Below, in pieces: positions 1 to 13,838 of a stretch of DNA of 64,000 bases. Made by a program: the position numbers and the translations under genes. Position 1 is the first letter of the stretch; every line of letters begins with the position of its first letter. Source of the stretch: Rhyacichthys aspro (lineage: Eukaryota; Chordata; Actinopteri; Gobiiformes; Rhyacichthyidae); assembly GCA_036850595.1 (NCBI GenBank), contig CM072156.1, positions 15,448,326 through 15,512,325 on the forward strand, read 5' to 3'. Below the pieces are notes generated by a model, which saw nothing but the letters and a program-made list of their open reading frames with translations, had not been told where the DNA came from and ran no database searches.

Positions 1-3000
1 CTTATTGCATAGATCTATAGCAAAAATAGATGTTTGATATATAACCATTAATATGATAAGTAGACTGCTGATTTTTGACTGTTGCATGTTCCCATAAGGC
101 AAGCCAACGTCAAGACGGAGAGTGGCATGTGTTAAATGCTTTGTTAGTCTCAGTTAGGAATGATAAATAAAGGTTCAAGAAATGCTGTTGTTTCCTACAG
201 AGCTTGAAATAAGAATATTTCTTATGTAAACAGAAATGATTGAATTTGGAATATATGAGGATTAAATAAGGGATAAAAATTATTTTTGAGTAAACCTGTT
301 CAAATCCTATGGTAAAAAAAAAATAAAATGTCAGGGCATTTATTCTCTTGCAGAGTTACATTATTATAAATTAAAAACTTTCGAAAAAAAAAAAGGGGTG
401 GTTGAGCTTGCCAAGAATTTTAACAAAATTATAGTAAAGTGGGCATAAACAGTAGTTGTGATGTCTATCAGGTAGTATTATAGTATGCTACTGTTTCATT
501 GAGACAAGCCACATCCAAGTCTGGTTTCAGTTGGGACTGGCTGTGCTGTGGTGTTGTGGGAGCCCGTCTTGGCCCAGTTACTCTGCACAGCTCACATTCT
601 CTGGGTGAACTCGTGTCTTGGGGCCAGTTGGGCGGCACAGTCTCATGTCTCAAGTCCTCACAGTTCACTGGGCCCTTTAAAGTGAGCACACCCACCGGGG
701 GCACTGGGGACTACAAAAACTACAAACACAGGGCTCCTATCTGAGACACACAGATGCACCCATGCACGCACACCAACGCTAACAAGCCATTTGTTTCTGA
801 TACAGAGCAGACTAAATGCAAAGATACAATCTGCATCAGTCGTTAGCAGCACACGGATGTTACTTATCTGCATTATTATTCTTTTTTTTCCATGTGATAT
901 GTTTTAGCGAAGTGATATAGATCCTGCGATGCTTATGGGAGGAAAATGTCAGAGGGCGGATCAGTTTTCAGACATGGCACACTCTGGTGAACATACTCAT
1001 AGTGATCAAAGCGGGGCCTTTGCCTACCGCAGTGCATCCCCAGCAGATCTGACAAAGTGCCCCCATTGTGTGACCCCGACCCATTACTGATAATGGATCG
1101 CCTCCAGAACCGCCCCCTCAGAGGCTTGACCGTTTCGGCACAGAGCTACACTCCATACTTTGCAGCGTTGATGAACACACGTGATATGAAATGTCAACTC
1201 CCATGCAGTGTGACAGCCTTAAACTGATTAAAAGCAGCATGTGCCACTAAGAATGTGAGAGCGTTATGAGGGATTATATGTATTACGTCTTTGTGTCGAA
1301 CCTTGCAGTCATTCTTGTCTGAAAGAGTGCATTTATGTGTGAAAGTTCAAAGAAGAAAAAATAATAAAGTCTTTTTGAGTTGAAAAGAACTGCTTCCACA
1401 TGTTTTATATTTATGCTGATGCCGCAATGCACATGATTCGGGTCACATCATAGCATTTTCTATTACCACAATAAAGGAAAATTTAGAAAATGACATTTTC
1501 AACCTTATGTGTTGATATAAAACATTTAAGCTTGTTTAAATCGCCAAAATTTTCCAAACATTGCTCAAATTTTGAAACTCATTTCATACCTGCAATGCTG
1601 AGTAACACAGTAAGATGTTGAAACAGAAGTCATGACTTCAGAGGCAGTATGGATGGTTTAGATCATGGCTAACAACTTGATACATATTATTTATGGCCTT
1701 GCAGCCCTTTGAGGATTAATAACCCGCACAGCTACAAAATGGTTTTTTTATCTTTTCACATCATGATAGCATTGTGACTGGGATGAAGGCTACAATACTT
1801 CTTCATGTAAAAATGTGTGTGGGCTAATCTGCCAAAATTATGTTGGCCTAGATAAGAAATTCAAAGTGGAACCAAATAAAGACAAGGTTGTTTTGTGGAG
1901 GCCTGTTGTCTTACATTTGGCTCCACTAATATGTGAAGAAACTAATGATAAGAAATGACATTGTTTTACAAAAAGTTATTCTTTGAACTCTAGAGCAGTG
2001 CATTGACAGATATGTTGTATGTTTAGTTAAAAACAAAATGGATCAGTTTTATTTGATCTAACAATGTAACAATGTCATTTTGTTGCTTCACTTGAGAGAC
2101 TAGTGATAGAAATTACACTGTTATTTACATAACTGAAATTATTTTATGTTGCCAATTGGTAGGTTTGGGAAGTACGTAGGTGTTGTTTGGGTGTTGTTTG
2201 TGTTCTAACTGCAACTATGTGCACACTCACACCCAAATCACGCACATGGTGTTATTCAAGTCTGCTGTACGAACATAGCCTGAGGCTTGCCTACGTTCTC
2301 AGTCCCTCCCTCCTCATAATTACTTTAGTGATCAAGGTTAGAGCAGTAGTAAAGCGCACTAACCTTTTAACCTTAAGTGAACTCTCCCATTAGGCCACAT
2401 TGGAAGCTGATGCTGGGTGTCAGACAGTGTCAGACCTGTGAATTAGTCCTGGCATGAGTCTAGGGAACAGCTCCAAAGGGTTGGCCTCTATGTGAGTCAG
2501 ACGCTGTCACAGAGACACCAAGAGCATGAGGGGGTCAAAAATGTAGCATTATCAGCCCCCCTTCATGTCAGACCTCCTGCCTGGGCTTACAGAAACAGGA
2601 CAGACTCCCACAACGCACCCTGCCATTCGGACCGGCCCCTGAGGGCTCCTCCAGACAGCTCAGGAATTCGGGATAGGGATCCGACATGGTCTGCAGCTGG
2701 GAAGAGAATTTCGACCATCCTCGGTTTTCTGCCTCTTATTGTCTGCCTGTGGCTGTCTGGCTCTGTTGTACGTCCTTGCCCCCTGTTTTCATATTATTTT
2801 TTGCTTAAGGTCAAGGGTCACCTGAATTGTGACATGTGAGTTTGACAGAAAATTGATTGAAGAAATCACAATAAAGGTGCAAATTTAATTCACAGAAAAA
2901 TTCTGTCTGTGAGCAAATTCTTAATTTTAGCAAGTATGCTAATGCAGTATCCTTATAATATCAAGATGAATCCTTGTATTTGTTTGGTTTTGTTTACCTG

Positions 3001-3705
3001 GTCTTGTGTCTGAGCTGCAGGCTTTATTTTTCCGTTTTAAAAAGTATTCCAGTGTAAACCTAACCTTTTAGCTGCAGTCTTTTCACTAAACGTACAATCC
3101 AAGAAACTGCCATCTTTTCACTGCAAAGATTTGTAGGTTGCACTTCATAAACTTATATCCAGGGGGCACTATTGAGCTGAGACAGAGAGGAGGAGACTTG
3201 AGCGACTAATGAGGCAGAGAGAAACGCTTGAGCACTGAATGCACGGTAGGATAAACGCTAATAATCAATCTGCTATTGATCATTTAATCGCTCAGCCATG
3301 TTTTTTAGTGTATTTATAATTTAAGCAGTTGAAGAACTGCCTGCAATGTCACAAGATGGCAGCCAGAGTAGGACTAAAAACAAAATTAGGACCTGCTTTT
3401 ACACTTCTCACTCAAATGTTGCAGTGAGATTGTGCTGTGAGATTTCTTGTTGGACACATTATTATACCATTACCAATAAAGGCTTAATGAGGTAATGGCT
3501 TTATCTAATAGAGCATTGTGGTTTGGATTAAACACACATCTTAATTTTTCTATGTTTATATGTTATTTGGCAAGACTTAGGTTCATTACAGTTTGTGAAA
3601 TCATAGTCTGAAGGGAGACAAAAAAGAAACCAGAGATCTTTGTCGGTGTCAAATGCGAAGATCGGCTCAGAATAAAGGGCCGTGCACAGCTGAGGCCACA
3701 ATGTT
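1..3705. other. downstream flank, no gene recognised
   Basis: This is AT-rich non-coding DNA. The short open frames have no recognisable domains or coding-like neighbours. A less AT-rich patch around 940-1160 looks different from its surroundings but carries no identifiable element. Confidence 0.6.
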
Positions 3706-3990
3706 TCAGTCTGCTTGATGGACAGATGAGATGGACTGGGTTGATATTGGGGAGTGGGAGTAGGATGACTGGGGATGCAGATGAGGCTTTGTAGGGTTGG
3801 GGGGTGGAGGGATGACCGGGTGAGGGAGGGCTGCTGGTTGCTGGTTGTGTTGCTGGTGGTTCATATCCAGAGAGAGCAGGCCAGCAGCAGCGGTATATGC
3901 AGGTGGTGGCTGACTGGTGTGTGCTCCTTCAGCTGGGCCCACCGCCAGCTTGGCCCCCGGCGCATGTCCCCTACCCACCCCTCCTGCTCT
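3706..3990 (-). other. doubtful Pro/Gln/His-rich reading frame, possible 3' exon of an unknown gene
   Basis: This minus-strand frame has no ATG. It is open from a possible AG acceptor at 3992-3991 to a TGA at 3708-3706, about 94 codons. It is rich in Pro, His, Gln and Ser and contains PPPAY (a PPxY-type WW-binding motif) and an IPPPPNPTKP stretch, ending in SSVHQAD. The frame is in phase with the putative acceptor, but the pyrimidine tract is poor and I did not recognise the protein. It could be the last exon of a downstream neighbour or a chance GC-rich open frame. Confidence 0.2.
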
Positions 3991-6900
3991 CTGAATTCAG
4001 GCCTTTGTGCTGCCCCGGGGGGAGGTCAGACAAATTCACGTCTCCTCCTCATCGTCATCATCCAGTGAGATAGCAACGATACAGGCTAATGACTCAGCTG
4101 CAATACGGAACACCTCAGCTGTTAGACATGCATACTGAAAAATGTTATCTTTTGTGTCATGGTCAGCTAATATTGATCCAAGCAAAACAAAATCTACTCT
4201 TATTTTTTGCAAAGAGGAAGCTTGAGTATTAAGGATTAAACAAAATCAGAATAAAAATCATTTCAAGCTTTTTTATTCCATCTCCCATAAATATGCCTTT
4301 GAAATTTTGAAATCAACTAAAATATTTGACTAAACTCTTGGAATCCCAGCCACTTGGTTGTTTTTGGTGGGACTAGACGAGTGCGTCACTGGCTTGGGTG
4401 GTGGCCTACTTAGACTCGGCCGGACTATGGTGGACAGGCTCTAATGAGAAGCAGGAGTAGCGAGGTGGGAGTGGGACCGGCTCTAGGGAAGGGTCACATG
4501 GGGTTAACTATCAAAGATGAGTGCAAACCTATCCCTGTGGAAAAGACTCAGAAGAAAACATTACCCTGGACATGCTAAGCTCCTCCAAACTGGGAGTTCC
4601 TCGGCGTAATTAATCCAAGACACAGAATCTTCACCTCGAGCTGCACGGAGAGGACATTTACCTTCCCGTTCATTTACAGAATTATAGAACAGCTTCACAG
4701 TTCATGTATTATTTTCTCTGTCTTGAAATATTTGTTTTCTAAAAAGTATTTGCATCATAAAGCCCATTAACTTGAATTATGGCTTGTAAATTAAACTGGA
4801 ATACATAAATGGCTCAGATAGACCTAATGGTTAACCACAAAAAATAAGTCTATTTATTGTGGGAAGGATTTCTGTGGGCGCATTGAGAAACTCCCAGATT
4901 TGCCAACCACACTGGGATAATCAGTGGAGACCCATAGAAAAACAAATGCAGATGAAGAATTAACACAGTCAGAAACAGTAGCAGGGATGAAGCTGTCAAA
5001 AAGGATGAAAATGCACACAGCTAGTGCAATTACATAGCACTCATACAGATATTCACACGTAAACGTAATATATTTAATGATTTCTTCTCATCGTGTCCAA
5101 GCACTCTGCAGTTTGTTTTATCATCAGTTCCAATTATGCCTTTTATAATTCTTCAGGCTGTCAGCAGCTGTCAACAAGTGCCGATTCTTCCATCATCAAA
5201 CTTTATTGAGTGTATAAAATATTCTGTAAATCTTGAATGTCAGACACATTCATCACCCAGACAAAATCTACACCATGTAAAACAAATCTAAGAGTTGTGA
5301 GATTCTCATTATGGCCTTGTAAATGGTGCCTCGCATTCTGACTTTTGATACAAATGTGAACAAATACAGCTGTCTGCAGTATCTGAGCAAACTACTGCAG
5401 CATTTTCTTAAGGATTAATGGGAGAGCTGCTTAAAGCTACAAGCACACCGTTAGTTTTCTGTTTTTAAGAATCAGATTCATATGCTACACTAACAACTAC
5501 TTGCTGAATTTACAATTGATCTCATCTCCTTCTGTAGCTTGAGCTGTCAGAACAAGAAGCTTTCATCACAGCAACACATTAGCTTCCCCCCACGTGTCCA
5601 GACAAGGATTTCACTGGTAATGGCCCTGTAATGGACTATAGGTCCTTGGGCATATTGGCTGTAAAGGCCATATTATTGAACAGCCTCATCTTGACTGACA
5701 TTGTCTGTAGAAATTGCCAGGTGGTAACAGTATCAATCCTTCTAATCAACCAAAGGAATACAAGACTGCAAGAGACGCAGTGACATGAGACTGATGAGAG
5801 AGTGAAAGTACATAGTTTGCAGGAAGAAAGAACATGTCAGTAGGCCAGAATCAGGTCACCAGACAGGGCTCTGTCAACTCTCACTATCTGCAACAAGCAG
5901 TTGCCTCGGAGCTAATAGCATTCTGTTCAGACATGCAGTGTTTTTCACACCTCTTTTTACATTGAAGAAATATGACTTTGGACACACAATGATCATTTAA
6001 CTATTTCTTTTGTTGCCAAACTGAAGAAGTGTTTCTCATCTCAGTAGAAACTGATTTTATGTTTTAATTTAATTGGAAAAAAAAATCATGTTAATTCACA
6101 TAGTAAGTCAGTGCTAGTGTGTTGGTCAGAGCAAGCATTTTCTATCAGCTGTGGTAGAACATTACATATTGTTAGAGTATAATTACAAACAAAAATCAAA
6201 TAAATTATACAGATCTTACACAGACATTGTGCATAACAATAACAGTGCAACTGTGGTTTATATTTGATTGTGGCGACTGGGTTGCTGTTAAAGACTGAGG
6301 CTCCTCCCGCTGAGGTCATTCCCCACTTTTCGTCTGAAGCAGTGCTTATTATTGGACCTCCCAGACGTCCTGGATTAATCTTGCACCATCATCGTGATGC
6401 CATTTGCTGGAGGATCTTTGCTGTAAACCCTAAAGATGGCTGGCAGCTGTCTCTGTAGATAGCACAGAGCAGCGGCACCCCTGCACACTTTGCATATTTA
6501 TGTTTTAATTGTATTACAAGCCACATGGTCTATTAATGTTGTTCTGTTCCAATAGCTGGAGTGACACAAATATGCCATGCTCCCTGTCAGTCCTGGTGTG
6601 GATTTATTTTATCCTGTTGAAAGAGAAGACACTGCAACAGCGGGGGAGAATAAAGGAACAACATTAATACATAAATAATACATGCTTAAAATTTTATGAT
6701 TTTTCTAGTATAAACTGTGAAGACATTATTTCATAGCACTTTGCATTTCACCACTTGTGTTGTGCCAGGCTGAGATTTGTTTTGGAATGCTTATGCTGAC
6801 TTTAAGAATTAATGACTTTGCACCTCTTGAAAGACATTGAAGTGGTTTATATTTTATGCATCAGCCCCAGACAGTTTGAACACAAACTTTGGACCAAGGG

Positions 6901-8451
6901 GATGGAATCTAATGTTCCCAAGGCAAGTTGACAAGAAACATCAAGAAGAGACATGTACCTTCAAAGGGCAAGCCACAGGCAAGGGTTTGTGGGTAAGTTT
7001 CTGCTGTGTGAGTGTGCAATGGCAGTTCTCTGTCAGGGCTTGCTACTTTCCTCAAGAGGTTCCAAAAACAGCCGAAAAAGAAAATCACACCTTTTAACAT
7101 TAACTTGCTAAATCCAAATTTCTCTTTTATCATCATTTATTTGATTAGATTGAAGAAACTCATTACATAAGGATCTTTGTTGTATTGGTCAAATATTACA
7201 GCCATTTCAAGAAAGCCTTTTTTCAAACTACAGTATACGATGAATGGGCAAAGTAAAGCATTTCATAACAGAGTTGTACTTATTCTATTTCAAGGCTCCG
7301 CTCAGTGGTTAGCTCTCAACACAGTGGAGTTGGTCAGGTCTTACTTGTCAGCAGAGGAAGTCAACAGAGAGCTTTCATTGAGACAAACACAGCCAGTATG
7401 ATGACATGTATGAAGGCGGGGGTGAGGAACATGTGAACTCAGATAGCGCCATAGCATTTGGGAGTCAGCCAGTCGGTGCCCTTGTGGAAACCTCAGGAGT
7501 GAGGACTTTTAGATCCAGTAGCCATTTTTTAAGACGCAACACGAGAAATCTGAGCCCAGAACAGAAGAGTGCATGTTGATACACACAGAAGAAAAAAGTC
7601 TAGCGGCTCGTTCCAGGGCAGGGTCGATGTTGGGATTAGGCCACATATTACTTCTTTCAAAAATGACCACAGTACACGACTGTGCTCTGCTTCAGTGGCT
7701 CCACTTAACTGACTGACGTCTGTGTGATCAATATTTACTCATAACAGCCACTCAGGGAGGTCGTGACCTTTGGTGTTTAAAACTAATTGTAATCTTGAGT
7801 TAGAGTGACGACAACGTATATGACAAACATGCAATATGCTGCTAACAATTGATGTACAGTACCGTAGACTTCATCTTAACTATTACATGTTATTGTCTTG
7901 AAAGCATATGATTTAAATTTCAACAACATTAAAGCAGAGATTTAGAATTTACAGTACCAATTTGTCTTGGCTGTCCACAAAAGAAACCAGAGGCAGCTTG
8001 AATAAAAGCCAAATGAAGGGAAAGGAAATTAGCCTCAAATTCTGTGACACTGACATTACCTTAAATTTCACATCTTAATTATTGTCAAGTACTGTGCATT
8101 TTCAAAAAGGCTAATGGGACAAATGCTAATAATATTTTTCTTATGCTCTTGAGCATGGAGACTACCCCCGACTCAAGAATCTGGTAAAGTTTGGTAAAAT
8201 TAAGTGGTGATATTTTAAGAAAACATAACTAAAGTCTCCAAATGAATGGCAAATTCTTGCTTTTAAATCAAGCATCTTGGTTTGACCTAGTTGAAACACC
8301 CAGTAAGTACAGTATATCATTTGTTCATTCCACAGACCATAAACATGTTCTCCATGCTCAGGCTTGAAAAGGTCACAGTGTCTTTATTATGGCCGACACT
8401 TCATCTCTAAATCCATCTTCATTAAACACGGACGCCGGACAATGGCCGTCC

Positions 8452-8504
8452 TTGCACTTTTAACGCTTAACCTCACCAGGCACAACAATATTGTAAAAGT
8501 GCAA
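8452..8504. repeat. 11-bp inverted repeat
   Basis: The arms TTGCACTTTTA (8452-8462) and TAAAAGTGCAA (8494-8504) are exact reverse complements with a 31-nt loop, in the 3' flank. Confidence 0.85.
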
Positions 8505-11469
8505 ATCTCTCTCCTAAAATGGCCCCACAGTTAATAATTAAACCATGACATTTGGGCTAGACACTGAAAAAATCCATACGGTGAAATATAGTAACCTTTT
8601 GAAAAGGCAACGAATGGAGGCTGTTCAGCTGCAGTTTACTTCAGCTGTTTGAGCCCTCATAATAAAACTGTCAAAAACACAAAGCTCTTCACAAAAGACT
8701 GCCATTGGCTGTTAAGTAGAGACAAACAGGAAGCTGATCAATATGATGCAAATCAAAGCTCTATTAAGGGAGCAGGGTTTCTCTGAGGGCAGCTAGAAAA
8801 AGACATGGCTGACAAATGATATTCATATGTAGCTTCATGGATTATAATTGCCGTGATGAACTGATGATGATGGCGCTACAGTAAAAAGGTCACAGCAGAG
8901 CAAAGTATGACCCACCTTTGTCTTCAACTGATTGCACAGTTTGAATTGGTTGCTCAAGAGGTCGGAGGTGGCCCTGTGGTCATTAGTGGATCTCAGTGCA
9001 ATCGAGGTGAGAAAGGTGCTCACTCTGATTTACAGTTTTAGAGGAAGGTTCAATTGGATTTAGTGTAAAGAACAAACTAAAGACATATAACATACATTAG
9101 ACGTCTGTTATGCTGCGTGAGGGCAAAGGTCAAGCTGAGCAAATGCAGGTCTCTTAAGTTGATGATAGCCTTCAGAAAGCCACAAAAAATGCCTCTCATT
9201 GGAGTTATTAAGAATATGTAATAAATAGAGCATACATGACAGGAAGTGTGCCAAATACCAAATTCCTAACAGTTTAGTTAAGCTCTCACCGCCTGTTGAC
9301 TTTCAGATTTACTGTCCGCACTCGACCCTGAGTGTACACTGCCTGTGATTTATCAGCTTCACAGGTGAGTTCTGTCGAAACATCCAGGGCTTAAATATAC
9401 AGCTGAGGCCTCACCTTGTCCACTGCCGTATCCCACGTCCAGGGGTGATGTTTATATGAGCTGCTGTGAACAACAAGCTGGAGGAGGCTGAAAAAATGAT
9501 CAAAACACAGAGCTGTAACTGTATACCCATTCATATTTTGGGCAGATCTTGTTGGAAGCCTCTGTAACATGAACTGTTTCCTGCTTCCTATTAACTTTTG
9601 TGTTGATTATGATTGCTGACACTATCAAGCTCAGTGCTAGTTTGACAAACACGAATGCAATACAAGAATACATGGTTAGTATAAAGTATACAGTATACAG
9701 AATAAAGAAGAATTGCCAAAGCTAGCTCTATTTTACTGACTCTTTTTCTTCCTGTAGTACCAGTAGCACAAAATAAGCTGCTGCATTTGTAATAATAGCT
9801 AAATTTTCTGCGTGGATGAGAATGTGTATTTTAACTGTACTATTTCTGCAGCTGAATATGACTGAGCGACAACTACTTTATAAACATCACCATGGAAACT
9901 TGCTTCCGGTATGACTCGTGCTGCTGTAGACTTAATGTAACTGTAATGTTTACTCAAAACATAGAAAAGTTATATCCTGTTGAAAGCGGGTATAAATAAG
10001 GGTTGCTATTTCTGCTCAAATGTTAAATACATGCATGAATGTGTTCTTGACTTTGGCATGGGTTTCTTGCCAGATGAGGTGAATATGAAAGACAGTGAAA
10101 GTCCAAGGAGACTGTGGTAGAAGCGAGTGCCGGACTTGGATTCCAACATCAAGGGAGAGGCTGCTGGAGGTTAGAAGTTCTGGCTTAGGTTAGACCTTAA
10201 GGTCATCATTCCTTCGACTAATGCCCCTGGCATCACCTTGCTTCTTGACTTCAAACACCCTGGCTACATTCCTAGGACATGTACCAATAAGCACTAATAA
10301 TGCAGAAAAATTAAAAGCAAAACAGATGGGCTCCAATAGTATTGGGGATTACCCTGCCATATCCAGGGCTCTGTGAGCATCTCTGGCCACTGAAAGGGGA
10401 ATCTTGCACAACATTTTTCTCAGAGAAGTACGAGAGAGTGTCTGTGTCCTATACCTAAAATAGTCAATGATTCAAATGGTGAGGGTTAATAAGCATTTTT
10501 AAATGGTAGCAAATATATCTCTTTTTTTACATATACATGTACAGCATTTGTGGTAGCATTGTTTCTTTTTGTATTCAAAACCATAATAAGTTTGAGCACA
10601 AGAGCGCAACATGCAGTGTTACCACTGTTTGGGGCGGCTGACCGACTCAAAAAAAAACAATGCACCGCTGTGGCCCCCTTTGCTGGCCACAACAGTGTGG
10701 TCTGTCATTTGATCAAGCACTGCCAGCCCTCCAGGCTCAAAGACTATGTGTCAGATGCTGGTTAAAAGATCCCCATAACAATTAACCACACGCCATGGAA
10801 AATGCCCAACAAAAACACTCCAAACCTCCCCCAACTGTTCCCATGCAGGGTGCACAATGAACTCCTGGGGACCTGAGGAGAAATTTAGTTTGTATATAAG
10901 CCACATGTGTCAAAGTGTCTTTGGTCTGACAAGGCAACAATTAATGGTTTTAGTTGACGCAATGTTAGAAAATTAATATCGGTAAAATTGATGAGCAGCA
11001 ACCCAAACTAATGATAATTTCCACATAAAAATGTTTGAAGTGATGTTTGGAGTCTCGTTGTTACTCACATGCTGAGCGTTTATGAGGCTACTGGTGGGAA
11101 TTTCACTTTAAATTAGCCCAAATAACAAATAAAACTGTCTGTGTTTTTCAAGGGACAGCTCGAGTAGCTAACAGTTGAGAGAGAACACAAATCACAAACC
11201 TCCAATTGTGTCTCAGGTGGAGAATTTCAGGATTTTGGTTATCTAATGAAAATATTGTCACTAGACTCATTTCCTATGAGGTGCCAGAACGGCAGAAGAG
11301 TAAATGTGTGAACAGTTTACTGAAGGCCACCACTTAACTTTCCACAGGTTTGGGTGAGTGTGTGTCTTCAGGTCGGGTTTCAGCGTGACTGTTTTCATAT
11401 CGAGGCCACACTTACCTCAACCTCTTAGAGTCTCCTTTGGCTGATTTTACGCTCTGGTGCCACTGAATA

Positions 11470-11471
<2 letters not shown>

Positions 11472-11514
<43 letters not shown>
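11472..11514. repeat. (CA)n microsatellite
   Basis: An uninterrupted CA dinucleotide run of about 21 units in the 3' flank of lmx1b. Confidence 0.98.
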
Positions 11515-11516
<2 letters not shown>

Positions 11517-12764
11517 TAGGTGACTCTCTTCCAGCAACTAGGAGCCTTGAAATATTGGCGAAAGCAGACGAATGTGGACTCAGTCAATCATATGTCAGGA
11601 CAGCATCTAGCCACAACGCTTTGGAGAGAATTATGTTTTGATCAAGCTGGTGTAATGTAATGTCTAAAGATTCTTAGTCTTGTAGCTTACCATGAATCAT
11701 TAATTATAGCCTAGGAAAACGACATAAATGAGTGTTCCCCAATGTTCACAAAATAAATTTATGTGACAGCGGGTTTGTTCATCTTTCTACCCAGCTTTTC
11801 TAAGAGTAGCTTGTTTATATGTGCTTATTAATTAAAGGGCTATTTTAATTAGCATGACATATGGCTCCTGCTTATAGCATTCTTTCTCAGCTCTACAACT
11901 GCATTATTACATTATTCATATCATTTTTTTCGTTTATGTTTTTCTCTTGTGCAGCTTTAAGACTATTGTTTGTCTGTTAAAAGTGCATACAAACACACTA
12001 GTATCCTATTCTATGCACGTATAGCATAGGAAAATGCATTATGCAGGAGAATTTATGGTTTCTGAGGCTTTACTGCAACAGCTCCAGCACAATGCCTGCA
12101 GCAGGACCCTCTGTCCTCCTACACACCACAACACCTCTCTGTGGGCTCACCTGGCGCGCTCCATAAAGGGAGAGGTTCAGAGTGATTGTACTGTCTATCC
12201 CATGCAAACACAGTGTTTGCCTTGCAGCTCTGTCCATGTTTACTGTAAATGGCGGCCTATGTCTTGTCTGTTTACTTAGTCTTTTACATCTTTCACAGTA
12301 TAATCCATATATGTACTGGAAACCTGATTCCAACCTGTGTGTAGTTACCAGTTAAAGCCATGCACAGTGCTTATTTTTTGGGCACAAAAGAGGTAACAGG
12401 ACAAGGAAGAAAAGATGGAAAACTCAAAGTATTTGTCAGTTGGGTTCCATTCATAGTTAAATCATTTGCGCACTGAAACAGTTCAGCCAGCCAGACTAAA
12501 GATGACATCACTGCATGTTCTTTTCTTGGGTGCTGGCGTGACAAGTGAAGATAAATGGCAGTGTAACCTTGCCAACAAATCCAACACCTGGCTGTCAGAT
12601 TGAAGACTAGATAGCTGAGACATAACTATATATTTCTAAATTTGAGCCAGTCTATGTCCATGATCTAAACTTTCTCTTCTTTGACATTTTATATAAACTG
12701 TGGCATCAAATCTGATTAAATCTGGTATGATTTTAGGACTACACAATCACTGTTTATAATTCCG

Positions 12765-12924
12765 GTCACGTGACAATGTTTAGAAGCTTGCCGATCCACA
12801 TTGAAGGGCTGTCAGAAATATGACAGAGCACCCAGATGGCACATCCAAGCAGCCGCTCGACAAGCCCTGAGGTTATAGGTGGGGTCACTCTGTAGTCATG
12901 CAGCTATATTGGTATGTCACGTGA
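12765..12924. promoter_or_regulatory. paired GTCACGTGA (USF/MiT-TFE-type) sites
   Basis: GTCACGTGAC at 12765-12774 is a 10-bp palindrome, and GTCACGTGA occurs again at 12916-12924. This core matches the class recognised by USF and TFEB/MITF-type bHLH-zip factors. The sites lie about 0.5-0.6 kb beyond the predicted lmx1b poly(A) signals. The motifs are certain; their function is not shown. Confidence 0.4.
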
Positions 12925-13299
12925 ACTCTTCTTCGCCCTCGAATGTACTTGTTCCTACCTCGCTGTCCTCATTCTCTCACAAAGATGTCAGACATCACAG
13001 CGGCTACAAGGTGCACAATCTTTATCTTAAGGTTTTAGCTAAAAGGTTGTTGTCTTTTTGTAAACGTAACGCTGACGTTTGGCCTGTTGTCATCATTTAA
13101 TTGGAGAATGACAGTTTAATTTTTTTGGGTAATGAAAAACTAAAAAAAAAAACATGACATAAATGTTCTGATTGAAAAGTATATATATATTTTTGCCTTT
13201 TTTGCAGAATGTAAAAATTGTAGGTGGCACCTCATAATGAGTGTTGGGGCAAATATTATCAGCCACAAGGAAAAACTGGCTGCACTACAGCATATGATT

Positions 13300-13315
13300 A
13301 AAAAAAAAAAAAAAA
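13300..13315. repeat. poly(A) tract
   Basis: Sixteen consecutive A just beyond the predicted 3' end of lmx1b (so T in the transcript direction). Confidence 0.95.
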
Positions 13316-13395
13316 CAGAAATAAAATTAGTGAAAACTTATAAAAGAGAATATTAAGATCAAAACTATAGCTGCACAAATGATCACTGGATGGAA

Positions 13396-13429
13396 TTTAT
13401 TTCATGTTATCAGGAGAAAGATGTTTATT
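13396..13429 (-). terminator. candidate polyadenylation signals (two AATAAA)
   Basis: Two canonical AATAAA hexamers on the minus strand lie 22 bases apart, at 13429-13424 and 13401-13396. They are the first such hexamers met after the lmx1b stop codon when reading the minus strand. Confidence 0.45.
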
Positions 13430-13819
13430 TGTGAAACCAGTAAACTTTGGTCAATTAGCAACTTTTACATTGTGAGAATGCACATATGACAATGACAACA
13501 AAAATGTTAATGGTTTTTGTATGAAATAAATAGCACATTGCTCATTTACAGCTTGGCTGAAGAGAAAAAAACAAACAAAAGGGTTAATCTTCATATTAAA
13601 AAGGCATACAGATGAGCTGTGATACTCATGTGTTCACTAACTGCTCAACAAAGACAAAATGCTCTCCTTTTTAAATAAAGCTTTTCAGTTTTAATATGTA
13701 CCTTCAAGAGCCTGTTATAGTTAAATAAATAGAATGTTTTCCATTTTAACATGCACATCCAATTTGCCTGGGAAAAGTATTTACATTTCACTGATCCTAC
13801 GTGTCCATCAAATTCTGCC

Positions 13820-13838
13820 TTTTTTTTTTTTTTTTTTT
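13820..13838. repeat. poly(T) tract
   Basis: Nineteen consecutive T on plus, so an A-run within the predicted 3' UTR. It could cause internal oligo(dT) priming in cDNA libraries. Confidence 0.95.

Larger units (their letters stand above)
3991..13395. other. downstream flank between the doubtful frame and lmx1b, no gene recognised
   Basis: This is non-coding DNA on the 3' side of lmx1b. It holds an 11-bp inverted repeat (8452-8504), a CA microsatellite (11472-11514), two TAATTA sites (11828-11851), paired GTCACGTGA sites (12765-12924) and a poly(A) tract (13300-13315). No coding exon was recognised. Patches around 5560-5720, 6290-6560 and 9300-9480 are less AT-rich and could be conserved non-coding DNA, but this cannot be shown from one sequence. 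Confidence 0.6.
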
